A stretch of 64,000 nucleotides of DNA from Capra hircus (GCF_001704415.2 NC_030817.1:53801550-53865549); one strand, 5' to 3'; positions 20,950 to 31,914 are shown, numbered from the stretch's first letter. The notes: generated from the sequence alone by a model not told the origin. Numbers and translations: made by a program.

Positions 20950-21273
20950 GGGCAGGAAAAGAGATGGAGTTGTTGAGAATGGACTTGGCACAGTAGGGGA
21001 AGGAGAGGGTGGGACAAATTGGAAGAGCAGTATTGGCATATATACACTGCCACGTGTCAGACATATTATTAGCGGGGCCTGCTGATGGCATGGGGCGCTC
21101 AGCCCAGTGCTCTGTGATGACCTAGAGGGGTGGTATGAGGGGGCCGTGGGAGACTCAAGAGGCAGGGAAAACGTGCTTACAGCTGGCTCACTTTGTTGTA
21201 CAGCAGAAACCAGCACAGCATTGTAAGGCAATTATCCTCCAATTAAAAATAACAACAACAACAATAATAAAAG
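20950..21273 (+). mobile_element. Ruminant L1 3' end, sense
   Basis: GGACTTGGCACAGTAGGGGA, AGGAGAGGGTGGGACAAATT, CATATATACACTGCC, GTGCTCTGTGATGACCTAGA, TTGTACAGCAGAAACCAGCA and GCAATTATCCTCCAATTAAA follow the L1 3' UTR to its A-rich tail (AATAACAACAACAACAATAA). 5'-truncated with no ORF. Confidence 0.85.
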
Positions 21274-21439
21274 AATACCATCCTTACAGAACACCCACCA
21301 CGTGCCTGGCACTGTGGAGTCCACGAGACAAGGGTAATGTAACTCATATTTGGGATTCTCCAGGAGCCAACTGTTATAAGCTTTGAGCTTCTCCCACCCA
21401 TCCCTATGCAGACTCTGGTGTTTGGTACATAGAGCAGTC

Positions 21440-21640
21440 AGCAGCCTGGCTTCCCTGCTGACAAGCAGTGTGTGACCCCTGACAAGTTTATAACATGCAT
21501 ACTGTGTATAACTTCCAGTCTCTCATTTATAAACTACTCAGCATTCAACTCCCAGGAGTGCTATGAGGATTCAATGAAACCATTATAAAGTACCAAACAT
21601 GGGATCAGCCCATAGTAGTTGCTTAGGAAATTCTGGTTGC
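21440..21640 (-). mobile_element. MIR SINE fragment
   Basis: Antisense MIR blocks: GTGTGTGACCCCTGACAAGT, TTCCAGTCTCTCATTTATAA, GAGTGCTATGAGGATTCAAT, GAAACCATTATAAAGTACC and CCCATAGTAGTTGCTTAG. Confidence 0.65.
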
Positions 21641-21945
21641 CAGCTTCTCTTTGATAAGTAGTAAAGAAAAAAAAATCAGGAAACAAGATGAACATGCAGA
21701 AAGTCATTTGGGAACATGATAGAGTCAGAAAGTCATAAAGAACGAAATGGAAGAGATGACAGGATGTTTGGTGTGGACTGAGCCGTCTGGAGCCCAAAAG
21801 GGGAATGATGGTGCTGGATGAGCAGCCAGCTTTATGGAGGACACAAAACTGGGATGGGACTTGAAAAAGAGGCTTAAGTAACCATGGGTCCCCTTGAATA
21901 ATAAGAGTCTGGGGCAAAAATATATGCCGATTGAAAAAAATATCC
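21641..21945. other. Unique non-coding stretch, nothing recognised
   Basis: A short A-rich tract near 21666-21674 is the only compositional feature. Confidence 0.4.
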
Positions 21946-22165
21946 GAGACTTCCTTGGTGATCCAGGGGCTAAGCTGCCACATTTCCAATGCAGGAGGCC
22001 TGGGTTTGATCCCTGGTCAGGGAACTAGATCCTGTATGCTGCAACTAAGAGTTCCCATGTGATACAACTAAAAAATCCCATGTGCTGCAACGAAGATCAA
22101 TGATCCCACATGCACAACTAAGACACAGTGCAGCCTAGTTAATTAATAATAAAATAAAAAAAAAT
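21946..22165 (+). mobile_element. CHR-type SINE (tRNA-Glu derived)
   Basis: GAGACTTCCTTGGTGATCCA starts the head. GGTTTGATCCCTGGTCAGGG carries the B-box, then come CTGCAACTAAGAGTTCCC, GCTGCAACGAAGATCAATGA and CAGTGCAGCCTAGTTAAT before an A-rich tail. CHR SINEs are shared by cetaceans, hippos and ruminants and so predate Bov-tA. Confidence 0.88.
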
Positions 22166-23049
22166 CCCAGTGTCAGATTAATCTCCTGGGACCATAAGGG
22201 TAAAAAGAATATGAGAAAGAAGTGTGGGCTGGGTCAGGTGGTACAAAGGTCCTGTTTCCCCCTGAAAGGTCGTCCATATTATCTTCTGTGTCTCTAATGG
22301 TGGCAATCAGTAATGTCCCCAACTTAGCACTGAGAGCACTCCTTTATGACAAGAGCCAGCCACACATATTCTCTCAGCACTCAGGGTGTGTGCGTGGATG
22401 GAACCAGGCAGATTCACATTGTACATGATTCCAATTAAAACCAACACGAAGAGGAAAAAGCAACACGAATGTCACAGAAAAGAAAGTGCTGCCACCCACT
22501 CGTGGCCTAAAGGTCACTGTGCCTCCGCCTTGGCCATCATCTCCAGCCACAAAGGTCAGGGGGGCTGTCTGCATTGCTGGGGAGTGTGTCGGCTTTCAGA
22601 AGCCCTCAAAATGACTACAGCTCTGACACCAAAATTAGTGATAAACTCTGAGGAGAAGACGATAATAGAGAAATGGAGTGACTGTAACCTTTTCCACCAT
22701 CTCTCTAGTCAGTTCCATGAAGCAGAGTCACAAGGCATAAAACGAGAAGTTTCCACATTCTACAAAAGACTACAAGACTGCCGACTTAATTGGGTAGTGT
22801 AGCAAATGGCTAAACGATTGCCAACAAGAAGATGTCAAAAAAGGAGGCTGAAGTGATGATTAAAACATCTCCTGACAGCACCTTGGTGTGGCAACAAGCT
22901 CACAATGTACCTGCATAGGTTTTGATACAATAGTGCAGGGTGTTTGCCATGAGCTTCCAACCAGAGTCCAATCACTGTGGCCCAGAACGGGCAATGATAC
23001 CCCTTTCTCATTGGAAAAATTCCAGGAATTTAAAAGCAGAAATGAACTG
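22166..23049. other. Unique non-coding stretch, nothing recognised
   Basis: A 138-codon plus frame (22386-22802) has no recognisable domain. No repeat is seen. Confidence 0.4.
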
Positions 23050-23320
23050 GAGGGACACTGGACTTGGAGTCATACAGATCAGCATTCAAACCTCAATTAC
23101 TGCCCACATTTGATAGGCAATTTATATAATCTTTTATCATTCCTGTGAATTCAGTTTTTGCATCTGGAAAGTTGGAATAATCTGAATATCTACAGCTTAA
23201 GGCCCTAGTGGATTCAATGATGGAAATGTCCTTTATCAGGTACGATAATATCAGGAAATGTACATTATCAGGTACAATACCAATATAAATAATAGTTGTC
23301 ATTATTATTAGCTAGCGATA
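23050..23320 (-). mobile_element. MIR SINE, decayed
   Basis: GGACTTGGAGTCATACAGAT, CAGCATTCAAACCTCAATTA, ATTCAGTTTTTGCATCTGGA and a final TAAATAATAGTTGTCATTAT follow antisense MIR. The middle is expanded by a short internal duplication of a TTATCAGGTACGATA/TTATCAGGTACAATA unit (near 23233 and 23265). Confidence 0.6.
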
Positions 23321-24667
23321 ATGTCCATGCTGAGGTAATTCATATATACTCTGAGGTAAGGCTGCTTTTCTATATTAGATACAAATTAGGAGAGAGGAAT
23401 TTTCTGTTGTTGATGATTAAATGGAATCTAGGAAATGCTATACACACAACTATTTAGGTGGAATGATATATAAAACACAAGAAGAAATATAAATCAAGGC
23501 ACGTAACAGGTATACGAGATATGACTTAATGTGGCCTTTGATGGATGGGTATCAGAAACAAAATTAGCAACCTGTAGCCCTTCAGCTAAGCTTCTTAGCA
23601 ACAGAAACATACAGACAACAAACACTGACGCTCATCCATAAAAACACAATAACATTAGGATGCGATACTGGTCCCTCCAAGTATGCTCTAGCTAAAAATG
23701 TTTGGCATTTTTCAACTCATCCTGTAGTGAAGAATCTGATGTTCAAAGCTGTGAGGTATACAGAATAAAGCAAGAACAAGAGTTTGGTCATTTAAAATAT
23801 CTTTCCCAATTCTTCCCAGAAGGAAATCAATTGTAGTATCAGAGATACTTACAAACATAGAGAATTACCCAACACAACAACCAGGATTTTCTTTCTAAAG
23901 TTCTGAACATGACACTGGTAAATATTTCTGAAAAAGTTGCTTGTAGACGTTTTGAGCCTAGCATAGTAATCCCAAAGTAGCTGACTCAGGCTCGAGATCT
24001 GGGGCAGAGCTTCAGAGCACGTTCATCTGTGTGGCTGACCACACGGACAATGCTGCTTTATTGGCCTGCATATAACTCACTGGTAGACACAAGCTACTTG
24101 GTAAGATGTGGGAGAAATTTATTCTTTCAAGCTCCCTGGAGCACTGGGTATCAAAGGAATGAGATGTCTACTAGCTTTTCATGTTGCCAACTAGAGAGAG
24201 AGAGAGAGAGAGAGAGACAGTCTAACCAGGGTGTGAAAATTTAGGATCAGCTTTATGGTAATATGGAAACCACATGACAGATTGTCTAGGCGCCTCCATA
24301 CTTCTGATTCATTCCTTGGTGCTTCTTCTGTCTATGGCTACAGGAAGCCACATGGAGGAGATAAACAGTGCTCATCATGGGCAAGACTCTTCACTCGACA
24401 TGTATGGATCCCTTATCTTTCTCATCCCCCCGAAAGTTAAGAATCAGTGCAGTAGAATCCTAGTTGGTGGAAGTAGTCAGACTTAGTGATATAACCATGA
24501 AGTGGGGGGCACCAGCAGAAATTGATGCTCAGTTATGTTTGAGTTGATGTTGCCATGGTTCTCTCATCATACAGGTAGAATATAACTCTAGTTTTGGAGG
24601 ACAAACATGCTGTCTTACATTTTATTGCTCATTCTTCTGAAATCCTGGCTTATTAAAAAACTGGTTC
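23321..24667. other. Unique non-coding stretch
   Basis: AT-rich with no repeat recognised except the (GA)n listed separately. No frame above 71 codons. Confidence 0.45.
24193..24217. repeat. (GA)n microsatellite
   Basis: About 12 uninterrupted AG units. Confidence 0.95.
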
Positions 24668-25154
24668 CTAACCCAATCAAAAAGTGGGAAAAATACCTAA
24701 ACAGACATTTCTCCAAAGAAGACATACAGACGGCAACAAGCACAAGAAAAGATGCTCAATATTGCTCATTATTAGAGAAATGCAAATCAAAACGACAGTG
24801 AGATATCACCTCACACTGGTCAGAGTGGCCATCATCAAAAAGTCAACAAACAGCAAATTCTGGAGAGGGTGTGGAGAAAAGGGAACCCTCTTGTACTGCT
24901 GGTGGGACTGTAAATTGATACAGCCACTATGGAAGATTCCTTATGGAGATGCCTTAAAAAACTAGGAATAAAACCACCATATGACCCAGCAATCCCACTC
25001 CTAGGCATATACCCTCAGGAAACAATTGAAAAGACACACGTACCTCAACGTTCACTGCTGCACTATTTACAATAGCTAGGACATGGAAGCAACCTAGATG
25101 TCAATAGACAGATGAATGGATAAAGAAGTTGTGGTACATATACACAATGGAATA
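24668..25154 (+). mobile_element. Ruminant L1, ORF2 3' part, left of BovB
   Basis: Sense L1 ORF2: CATTTCTCCAAAGAAGACAT, GAGAAATGCAAATCAAAACG, GGAGAGGGTGTGGAGAAAAG, GACCCAGCAATCCCACTCCT and CAGATGAATGGATAAAGAAG are conserved C-terminal landmarks. The piece stops at AATGGAATATT, where a BovB 3' tail begins. The element resumes at 25945. Confidence 0.93.
24684..25100 (+). pseudogene. L1 ORF2 C-terminal pseudogene
   Basis: The frame at 24684-24965 has L1 ORF2 C-terminal content (KQTFLQRRHTDGNKHKKRCS, then RYHLTLVRVAIIKKSTNS and WRGCGEKGTLLYCWWDCKLI) in one frame. It stops at 24965 and needs a frame change to continue. Endonuclease and reverse-transcriptase domains are missing because the copy is 5'-truncated. 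Confidence 0.85.
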
Positions 25155-25944
25155 TTCAGTTCAGTTCAGTTCAGTTGCTCAGTCATGTCTGACTCTTTGC
25201 CACCCCATGAATCGCAGCACGCCAGGCCTCCCTGTCCATCACCAACTCCCGGAGTTCACTCAGATTCGCGTCCATCGAGTCAGTGATGCCATCCAGCCAT
25301 CTCATCCTCTGTCATCCCCTTCTCCTCCTACCCCCAGTCCCTCCCAGCATCAGAGTCTTTTCCAATGAGTCAACTCTTTGCATGAGGTGGCCAAAGTACT
25401 GGAGTTTCAGCTTTAGCATCATTCCTTCCAAAGAAATCCCAGGGCTGATCTCCTTCAGAATGGACGGGTTGGATCTCCTTGCAGTCCAAGGGACCCTCAA
25501 GAGTCTTCTCCAACACTACAGTTCAAAAGCATCAATTCTTCGGCGCTCAACTTTCTTTATAGTCCAACTCTCACATCCATACATGACCACTGGAAAAACC
25601 ATAGCCTTGACTAGACGGACTTTTGTTGCCAAAGTAATGTCTCTGCTTTTCAATATGCTGTGTAGGCTGGTCATAAATTTTCTTCCAAGGAGTAAGTGTC
25701 TTTTAGTTTCATGGCTGCAATCACCATCTGCTGTGATTTTGGAGCCCCCAAAAATAAAGCCTGACACTGTTTCCCCATCTATTTCCCAAGAAGTGATGGG
25801 ACCAGATGCCATGATCTTAGTTTTCTGAATGTTGAGCTTTAAGCCAACATTTTCACTCTCCTCTTTCACTTTCATCAAGAGGCTTATTCGTTCCTCTTCA
25901 CTTTCTGCCATAAGGGTGGTGTCATCTGCATATCTGAGGTTACT
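25155..25944 (-). mobile_element. BovB LINE inside an L1, copy 5
   Basis: Starts with CAGTTCAGTTCAGTTCAG and TTGCTCAGTCATGTCTGACT, and runs antisense for 790 bp to GCATATCTGAGGTTA. It is flanked on both sides by the same L1. Sequence is close to the standard BovB, so it looks younger than copies 1 and 4. Confidence 0.96.
25312..25944 (-). pseudogene. BovB reverse transcriptase C-terminal pseudogene, copy 5
   Basis: A minus-strand frame is open across the whole C-terminal part from 25516 to 25944 (LRYADDTTLMAESEEERIS, ENVGLKLNIQKTKIMASGPI, MVFPVVMYGCESWTIKKVE). It then shifts into a second block at 25312-25500 (RRSNPSILKEISPGISLEGM). YADD is intact near 25919-25930. Motifs A and B are absent because of 5' truncation. 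The 189-codon frame extends into L1 sequence at its N-terminus, which is a chance fusion. Confidence 0.92.
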
Positions 25945-26335
25945 GGAGAAATAGCATATACTAATACATATATAGGGAGTATAGGAGGATAATACCAAAG
26001 AACTGATTTGCAGGGCGGCAATGGAGAAACATATATAGAGAACAGACTTAAGGACACTGGGAGAGGGGAAGAGAGAGAGTAACATGGAAACTTAATGACC
26101 ATATGTAAAATAAACAGCCAATAGGAATTTGCAGTATGTCTCAGGGAACTCAACAGGGGCTCTGTATCAACCTAGAGGGGTGGGGTGGGGAAGGAGATGG
26201 GACGGAGGTTCAAGAGGGAGGGGACATATGCATAACTATGGCTGATTCATGTTGAGGTTTGACAGAAAACAACAAAATTCAGTAAAGCAATTATCCTTCA
26301 GTTAAAAAAGAAATAAATTAAAAAAGGTTCCTATA
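25945..26335 (+). mobile_element. Ruminant L1 3' UTR, right of BovB
   Basis: ATACTAATACATATATAGGG, ACATATATAGAGAACAGACT, ACCATATGTAAAATAAACAG, AACCTAGAGGGGTGGGGTGG, ATGGCTGATTCATGTTGAGG and GCAATTATCCTTCAGTTAAA run to an A-rich tail. Relative to an ordinary L1, roughly 100 bp between the end of ORF2 and this point are absent at the BovB junction. Confidence 0.92.
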
Positions 26336-26392
26336 TTAAATTTGAAGTGCAAATAACTAAACTGTATATTTCTGGCCTTATTCCAAGTATAC

Positions 26393-26475
26393 TGAATCAG
26401 GAATCCTGATGAAGGGCCTGGGAATCTAAATTTTTTAGCAATATCAAGAGATCCTTAAACCCACTGAAGGTAAAT
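26393..26475 (+). mobile_element. Possible MER20/MER5-like hAT relic
   Basis: TACTGAATCAGGAATCCTGA, GGGCCTGGGAATCTAAATTT and TTTAGCAATATCAAGAG resemble the TACTGAATCAGAATCTCTGG..GGGCCTGGGAATCTG..TTTAACAAG part of small hAT/Charlie elements. Confidence 0.45.
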
Positions 26476-26876
26476 ATGGCTATTTGATCCCTCCTTGTCA
26501 ACCACAGCCCTTAACAGGTCTGAAGATCATCACCACCAATCCAAGAAGCCCATCAAGTTGAGGAGGAAATTAGGGGAGATAATGAGAAAAACTTGGTATG
26601 ATTCTCTTCCTGGCACACTTGAGGCCACAATGAAGTGGCCTGATAGGTTTTTGTATCTTGAGGAGGAAGAACTCCAGGTGCCTCTCACTGCTCAGTATTT
26701 TATTTCTCTTTCAACTCTCTCTCTCCAGCAACAACACCCTATATATTCACACTGACCAGGTCTCCCTTTGACCAACAAGTCACCTGTTAAGATAGAAGCT
26801 CTGGTAGCAGATCCCCTGAATGGAGAGCCACCCCTGATTTGCAGAGCTACTGACTTTAAAATTTGTGTTCCAGAAC
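26476..26876. other. Unique non-coding stretch, nothing recognised
   Basis: An 86-codon plus frame (26495-26755) has no recognisable content. Confidence 0.4.
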
Positions 26877-26889
26877 TGGAAAGGTCCCT

Positions 26890-27169
26890 GTTGCTGCTGC
26901 TGCTGCTAAGTCGCTTCAGTTGTGTCTGACTCTGTGCTACCCCATAGACAGCCTCCTACCAGGCTCCTCTGTCCCTGGGATTCTCCAGGCAAGAACACTG
27001 GGGTGGGTTGCCATTTCCTTCTCCAATGCATGAAAGTGAAAAGTGAACGTGAAGTCGCTCAGTTGTGTCTGACTCTTAGCGACCTAATGGACTGCAGCCT
27101 ACCAGGCTCCTCTGCCCATGGGATTTTCCAGGCAAGAGTACTGGAGTGGGGTGCCATTGCCTTCTCTGA
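26890..27169 (-). mobile_element. BOV-A2 dimeric SINE with perfect 13-bp TSD
   Basis: Two related BovA-type units lie head to tail in minus orientation: TTGCTGCTGCTGCTGCTAAG to TTCTCCAATGCATG, then GAAGTCGCTCAGTTGTGTCT to GTGCCATTGCCTTCTCTGA, joined by the AAAGTGAAAAGTGAACGTG linker. TGGAAAGGTCCCT occurs at 26877-26889 and 27170-27182. BOV-A2 belongs to the young, pecoran-enriched layer. The intact TSD and low divergence suggest a comparatively recent insertion. Confidence 0.96.
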
Positions 27170-27182
27170 TGGAAAGGTCCCT

Positions 27183-27689
27183 AGACCAAATTAATACCAA
27201 AATATTAATTGAAAAAAGCCAGATTTGAGAAAAGCCACTGATGCAAATAAATTACATGTATAGAATTGTACATTATAGATGGATCAGTGGGAAAGAACAG
27301 AGTATTCTGTAGTGTGTGAAGACGGACTAGTCCTGGAAATTGTATGTTTTACTTCAAACAGGGTAACAGAGAAAGCACTGTTTCTTTTTTGGCCAATCAG
27401 AGAATATACAGTGAAATGACAGAGACTGAGGTATCATTTCAGAGGTGGAGGACAGACAGCCTGGCCCATCAGAGGAGTGTACAGGGTAAGAAAACAGAGG
27501 AAAAAGGGATGCTGTTCTGGCCATAGAGAAGCTTGGGAGAAAGCTCAGAGCAGAGATCGAGTGACTGGATAAACATTTTGTAAATCTGCCAGAAGAGAAA
27601 GGAGGAGGAATAATGGAAGGGCATCAGAAAGACAAAGAAAAATCATATCCCTCACCTGAACACTGGAGGGGTGAACACTGAGAATGTGA
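27183..27689. other. Unique non-coding stretch, nothing recognised
   Basis: No repeat or exon recognised. Confidence 0.4.
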
Positions 27690-27970
27690 CGATTTCATCC
27701 ACTCATTCACTCTTCACTCAATAAACATTTTGTGGGAAAACACCCAGGGGTAAATGACATATGGCTGGTGCTCTCAGTCAGAAAAATAATGAAATACATT
27801 TTCATTACAGTGGGGAAGGGCTCTGGCAAATGGAAATTCAAGGACATATAGAGGAAGTGTGACTGCAGACAGAACGTGTTGGGCAAAGCTTTCTAGATAA
27901 GGTGGCGCCCATGAGGCTTGAAGGGAAAGAATGAGCAGAGATTTCAACCATAGGGGGAGAGGTGATCATG
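27690..27970 (-). mobile_element. L2 LINE fragment
   Basis: CATCCACTCATTCACTCTTC, ACTCAATAAACATTTTGTGG, then AAGCTTTCTAGATAAGGTGG, ATGAGGCTTGAAGGGAAAGA and ATGAGCAGAG follow antisense L2, where a duplicated TCATTCA tail precedes GGAGGAAGTG..TTGAAGGATGAGTAGG. Confidence 0.5.
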
Positions 27971-28439
27971 GGGAAGTCGAAGACTGAAATTCTCTTTGCT
28001 CATGCCCCCATCATGGAAGTAATGTGTCATATATGTCTTTGCTCTCTTCACCTTGAGTATCCCATCGACACAACCTGCCAGGCTTTGGAATGAAACCAGC
28101 AGTTTACATTCAGCCAAAGGTTACCCACAATGCTTTCTGGAATTTGTAGCTGAAGGTATGCCTGTTGCTTTCCAGTGTAAACAGAGAAACTAAGCTGGCA
28201 TCAGAGCAGAACATGGTAGCATGTAGCCAAGGAGAACGCCTGCCTGGCTGCTGAATATGCTCTGCAAAATGGCACACAGGTGCTATCATGCAGCTATAGA
28301 CTTCATCAGTGCGACAAACTGAAGTGTGTTGACAGCTGTAGTAAAACACACTTGAAGTTAAACATAATTAAGCAAAATGATTAGCACTAAATAGAAGCTG
28401 GCAGTGAAGAACTCTGGTTTCTGAAACGCAGTGGCATGA
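27971..28439. other. Unique non-coding stretch, nothing recognised
   Basis: No repeat or exon recognised. Confidence 0.4.
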
Positions 28440-28560
28440 TCACAGCCTGTTACAGCTGGGAAGGGGTCTCACAGATCACACACATTGTATCTATTTCACA
28501 GGAGAGAAAATAAGGCCTAGGGAAATGAAGTGAAGGCAGGAGGGACTGCAGAATGATCAA
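28440..28560 (+). mobile_element. MIR-family SINE (MIRc-like)
   Basis: AGCTGGGAAGGGGTCTCACA, TATCTATTTCACAGGAGAGA and AAATAAGGCCTAGGGAAATG match the AGCTGGAAGGGACCTC..TTTTACAGATGAGGAAACTGAGGCCCAG pattern. Confidence 0.5.
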
Positions 28561-28594
28561 AGAAGCTCACCTTAGCCTCTTGGGAATCACCACT

Positions 28595-28720
28595 TAGGAA
28601 CTGTGGCTTCCTGGGCCTCAGTTTTTTCATCTGTTAAATGGGGATGAAAATGCTATTCCTTCACTAATTACTTGCCAGTGCAAGGCTTGAAAATGAGATC
28701 TGTGTATATTTCTAAGCAAA
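28595..28720 (-). mobile_element. MIR SINE fragment
   Basis: CTGGGCCTCAGTTTTTTCAT, CTGTTAAATGGGGATGAAAA and GCAAGGCTTGAAAATGAGAT follow antisense MIR. Confidence 0.55.
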
Positions 28721-29469
28721 CTGTTGCTGTTACTTGTATGGCAAGGTATGCTCTGGGTCAGTCTGCTGGTTAGTGGACAGGAACGCCAGACATATGCCTT
28801 GAAAGAGAAAGACCAGGTGAAATTTTTTTCTGAGCAAAAAATTGTTGGATTGCAATGCTTGGTCTCTCCCCATCAGATCAGAGAGTTTGGTAGGAGTTCA
28901 TGTAGGAAAAGAGGCCTGCAAATACGTGCAATGCAAACAGTTCTCATTTCTGGGAGGAATTCCAGAGTAGGACTGGAGTAAAGCAGAAATGGGCAGCAGA
29001 AAGGAGAGGGAAAATCCTGGGGAAATGGTATACTGTCTGAGTTTCACTCTGACTTTTCAGATGAGGATGGAAGGGAGGCAGGCAAGAGGTTAAGAAGGAA
29101 GGAATAAAATACACCCACCCCTCCAAAAAAAAGCAAAACCTGAGTTCGGTCAATACACAAGAAATAACAGCAAGGTTGTAAACAGTGCTGAGAATGGAGT
29201 GCAGGACTTTTTCAAGGCTTTGGCTGGCTCACAATCCCCTCAGCGTGGTGCTTCTCCGGGTTCCACATCTCAAATGCTCTAATTATACTGTGCAGCAAAA
29301 AGAAGGCCTGGTGCTCCTAGATGTGAGTGATTGCTTACTTGCCACAGGAATGTTCTATGCTTTCATAGGCTTCATTCCCTGGCCCCCTAACCCCCTCCCC
29401 CACACCAGGCCTGGGAATGAACTGGGCACTATTTTAGATGTCTTCTTTGCAGGAAGATGACAAGCTTGT
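28721..29469. other. Unique non-coding stretch, nothing recognised
   Basis: No repeat or exon recognised. A short C-rich run lies near 29383-29405. Confidence 0.4.
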
Positions 29470-29730
29470 ACTAGGTCTCGCCTCTCACCCAGGCTCTTAT
29501 TTCTGCCTGAGATACTCTTCTGGCTTCCCTACCTGTTCGTCTTCTGTTCACCTCCAAGGCCAAGTTTAGAGCCTAGCTGGACTCCATTCAACTCAGCTTC
29601 TGCCCTGAGTCCCTGTGGAACGAATACTGTTCACCCGCCAGTCTCCTGGCCGCCATGTGGTTGCCTAAAGGTAATAACTTTGTCTTCCTCTTTTATTCAC
29701 ATCTGTATTCTCTACAAGTGGCTTTAGTGC
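29470..29730 (+). mobile_element. L2 LINE fragment
   Basis: CTGCCTGAGATACTCTTCTG, GCTTCCCTACCTGTTCGTCT, TCACCTCCAAGGCCAAGTTT and CTTTGTCTTCCTCTTTTATT follow the L2 3' region. Divergence is high. Confidence 0.5.
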
Positions 29731-29742
29731 TTCACAGGTGGG

Positions 29743-29910
29743 GCTTTGCTTCTCAAAATGTTTATGGTCCAGCAGAATCAGCATTACCTGGAGCTTGTGA
29801 GAAGAGTCTCAGGCTCCACCCAGACCTGCTAAATCAGAATCTTCCATTGAACAAGATACCTGGGTAATACTAATACATGGCCATGTTCAAGTTTAAGACG
29901 CTGGATAGAA
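29743..29910 (+). mobile_element. MER20-like hAT/Charlie DNA transposon
   Basis: TTGCTTCTCAAAATGTTTAT, GGTCCAGCAGAATCAGCATT, ACCTGGAGCTTGTGAGAAGA, GTCTCAGGCTCCACCCAGAC and CTGCTAAATCAGAATCTTCC follow a MER20-type element. Non-autonomous and inactive. Confidence 0.65.
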
Positions 29911-30841
29911 TGGGGTGGGGAACACTTAATCGGTGATCCTGGAATTTACTTGAGGCAATCAATTATTCCTGATGAAGTTCTCTCTCTTCCAAGAGGACAC
30001 AACCAACAGTTAAGGGAGTGCAAACGCTCCAGCCCTTTCTCCTAGCCCTGCAGTGGCTCCCTGCCGTGAACTCTGCAGAACCTGGTGGCCAGTTTCCACG
30101 TACCTACCACCTACACCTTCTACTTTCAAAGAAACCACAACCTGGACCTGGAACAGAACTGGATGTGCCAAAAGGCCTGAGGACATTTCGTTGAACTGTG
30201 GCTGGCCTGATGGGAAGCTGGCATGACCAGAAATGTTAAGAGTCTTTGCTCTTGGGGTTTCGAGCTTTGAGTTGCAAATTCAATGGTCCGGATCGAGATC
30301 AGATGAGTCAGAGAACCGTCCAAACCTTTAGCTGAGGACTGAAACCGAATCTGTGTTCTCAAACCATTCTAAATGTGTTCATCACCAGTTAGAGTCTGCT
30401 GTACAATCCAATCCAAAAGAGTATAGTTATTTCTCTAACAGTGGATGCATTATTTGCTCATCAATGGAAAGTCTAATTGTAGCATCAAAGGTCAAAAGTT
30501 GCAAGAGAAACTTGACACCTTTGAGACTATGCCAAACCTCAAGCTTTCAATAATATGCGCTTTCAAGTTAAACTATCTGAGGAAAATAGAGGCTATTTGA
30601 CCCAAAATCCAGCATAAATACGCATGAATTATACTGCCCTTCAAAAATAGTGGAACTGTTCGACAGACTGTTAACAGCCTAAGCAGTTGGCCTTCTGCTC
30701 CAGGAGATGATAGCCCACCTATGGTTCAAGACATGGCAACCCCTAGCTATGGCTCCGTGAAATATGGAGATATTGATGAAATCCGAAAAGTAAAGCCAAG
30801 GTCTTTAGCTTTATCTCTTAAGTCCCCCTACTGTGACATGC
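29911..30841. other. Unique non-coding stretch
   Basis: A short L2-like block may lie near 30040-30100 (CCTGCAGTGGCTCCCTGCCG). Otherwise nothing is recognised. Confidence 0.4.
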
Positions 30842-30850
30842 TACTAAGGA

Positions 30851-31055
30851 CTGTTGTTGTTTAGTCGTTAAGTTGTGTCTGACTCTTGTGACCCCCATGG
30901 ATTGTATCCTGCTGAGCTCCTCTGGCCATGGGGTTTCCCAGGCAAGAATACTGGAGTGGGTTGCCATTTCCTTCTCCAGGGGAGCTTCCCTCTCCCAGGG
31001 ATTGAACCTGCTTGGCATGTAGATTCTTTACCAATGGAACCACCAGGGAAGCCCT
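30851..31055 (-). mobile_element. Bov-tA SINE with 9-bp TSD
   Basis: CTGTTGTTGTTTAGTCGTTA (tail) to AACCACCAGGGAAGCCC (tRNA-like head), antisense. TACTAAGGA occurs at 30842-30850 and 31056-31064. Confidence 0.95.
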
Positions 31056-31064
31056 TACTAAGGA

Positions 31065-31610
31065 TTATTTAACTACAAAATTCTAAAATATCTGCTACAT
31101 TTATCAAAGCTATTAATTCAATGTACCTTTTTGGGGCACTCCCTGTATTCAAGGGGAAGTTTTGGGAATTTAGGATTCAGTCCAGGACTCCCCGCCCTTT
31201 TTTATCCATCACTGCCTTTCTCTTTTCAAACATCCAGTGACCAGGTATCAAAAATTGTGCTAAGTTTGGGGCAGGAAATCCTCCTTGAGCCCCTCATGTC
31301 CCACCTGGGAGTGAACAGATTCATCAGCCAATAATGTAGAGGGAAAAATCCTTTAAGAATGATGAGCGCAGTCCTTAGGGATATCCTTAACAATCATGCT
31401 CCAGCTTTGAGTCCCTGAAAAAAGACTTTCAGTTGTAACTGAGAATGCCAACAATAAATCTAGATCCCAAAGACACCATCCCACAATGCTGCATCCTTAC
31501 TGGAACTGAAAATTTGCGAGGAAATCACATGTACATCAGAGCTGATAAAGAGGCCAACTATTCATAACAAAGGTAGCTTAATGCCAATCACACAGCTCAG
31601 AAATATGAGG
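31065..31610. other. Unique non-coding stretch, nothing recognised
   Basis: No repeat or exon recognised. Confidence 0.4.
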
Positions 31611-31824
31611 TGATGGTGATTTAGTCACTAAGTCATGTCTGACTCTTGCGACCCCATGGACTGTAGCCCGCCAGGTTCCTCTGTCCATGGTCTTTCCCAG
31701 GCAAGAATACCAAAGTGGGTTGCCATGCCCTCCTCCAGGGGATCTTCCTGACCCATGGAAAGAATGTACGCCTCCTGCATTGCAGACAGGCAGATTCTTT
31801 ACCGACAAGCAACCAACGAAGCCC
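31611..31824 (-). mobile_element. Bov-tA SINE
   Basis: GTGATTTAGTCACTAAGTCA to CAACCAACGAAGCCCC, antisense, with the middle GGCAAGAATACCAAAGTGGG. It is more diverged than the neighbouring Bov-tA at 30.9 kb. No convincing TSD was found. Confidence 0.94.
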
Positions 31825-31914
31825 CAATTTCCCTCTTAATTTTTGTAAATCAACTCCCAGTAGAGGAGCTGGGTATGTTTGTAGACTCAATCACCTACAT
31901 TGGTAAGCCACCTT

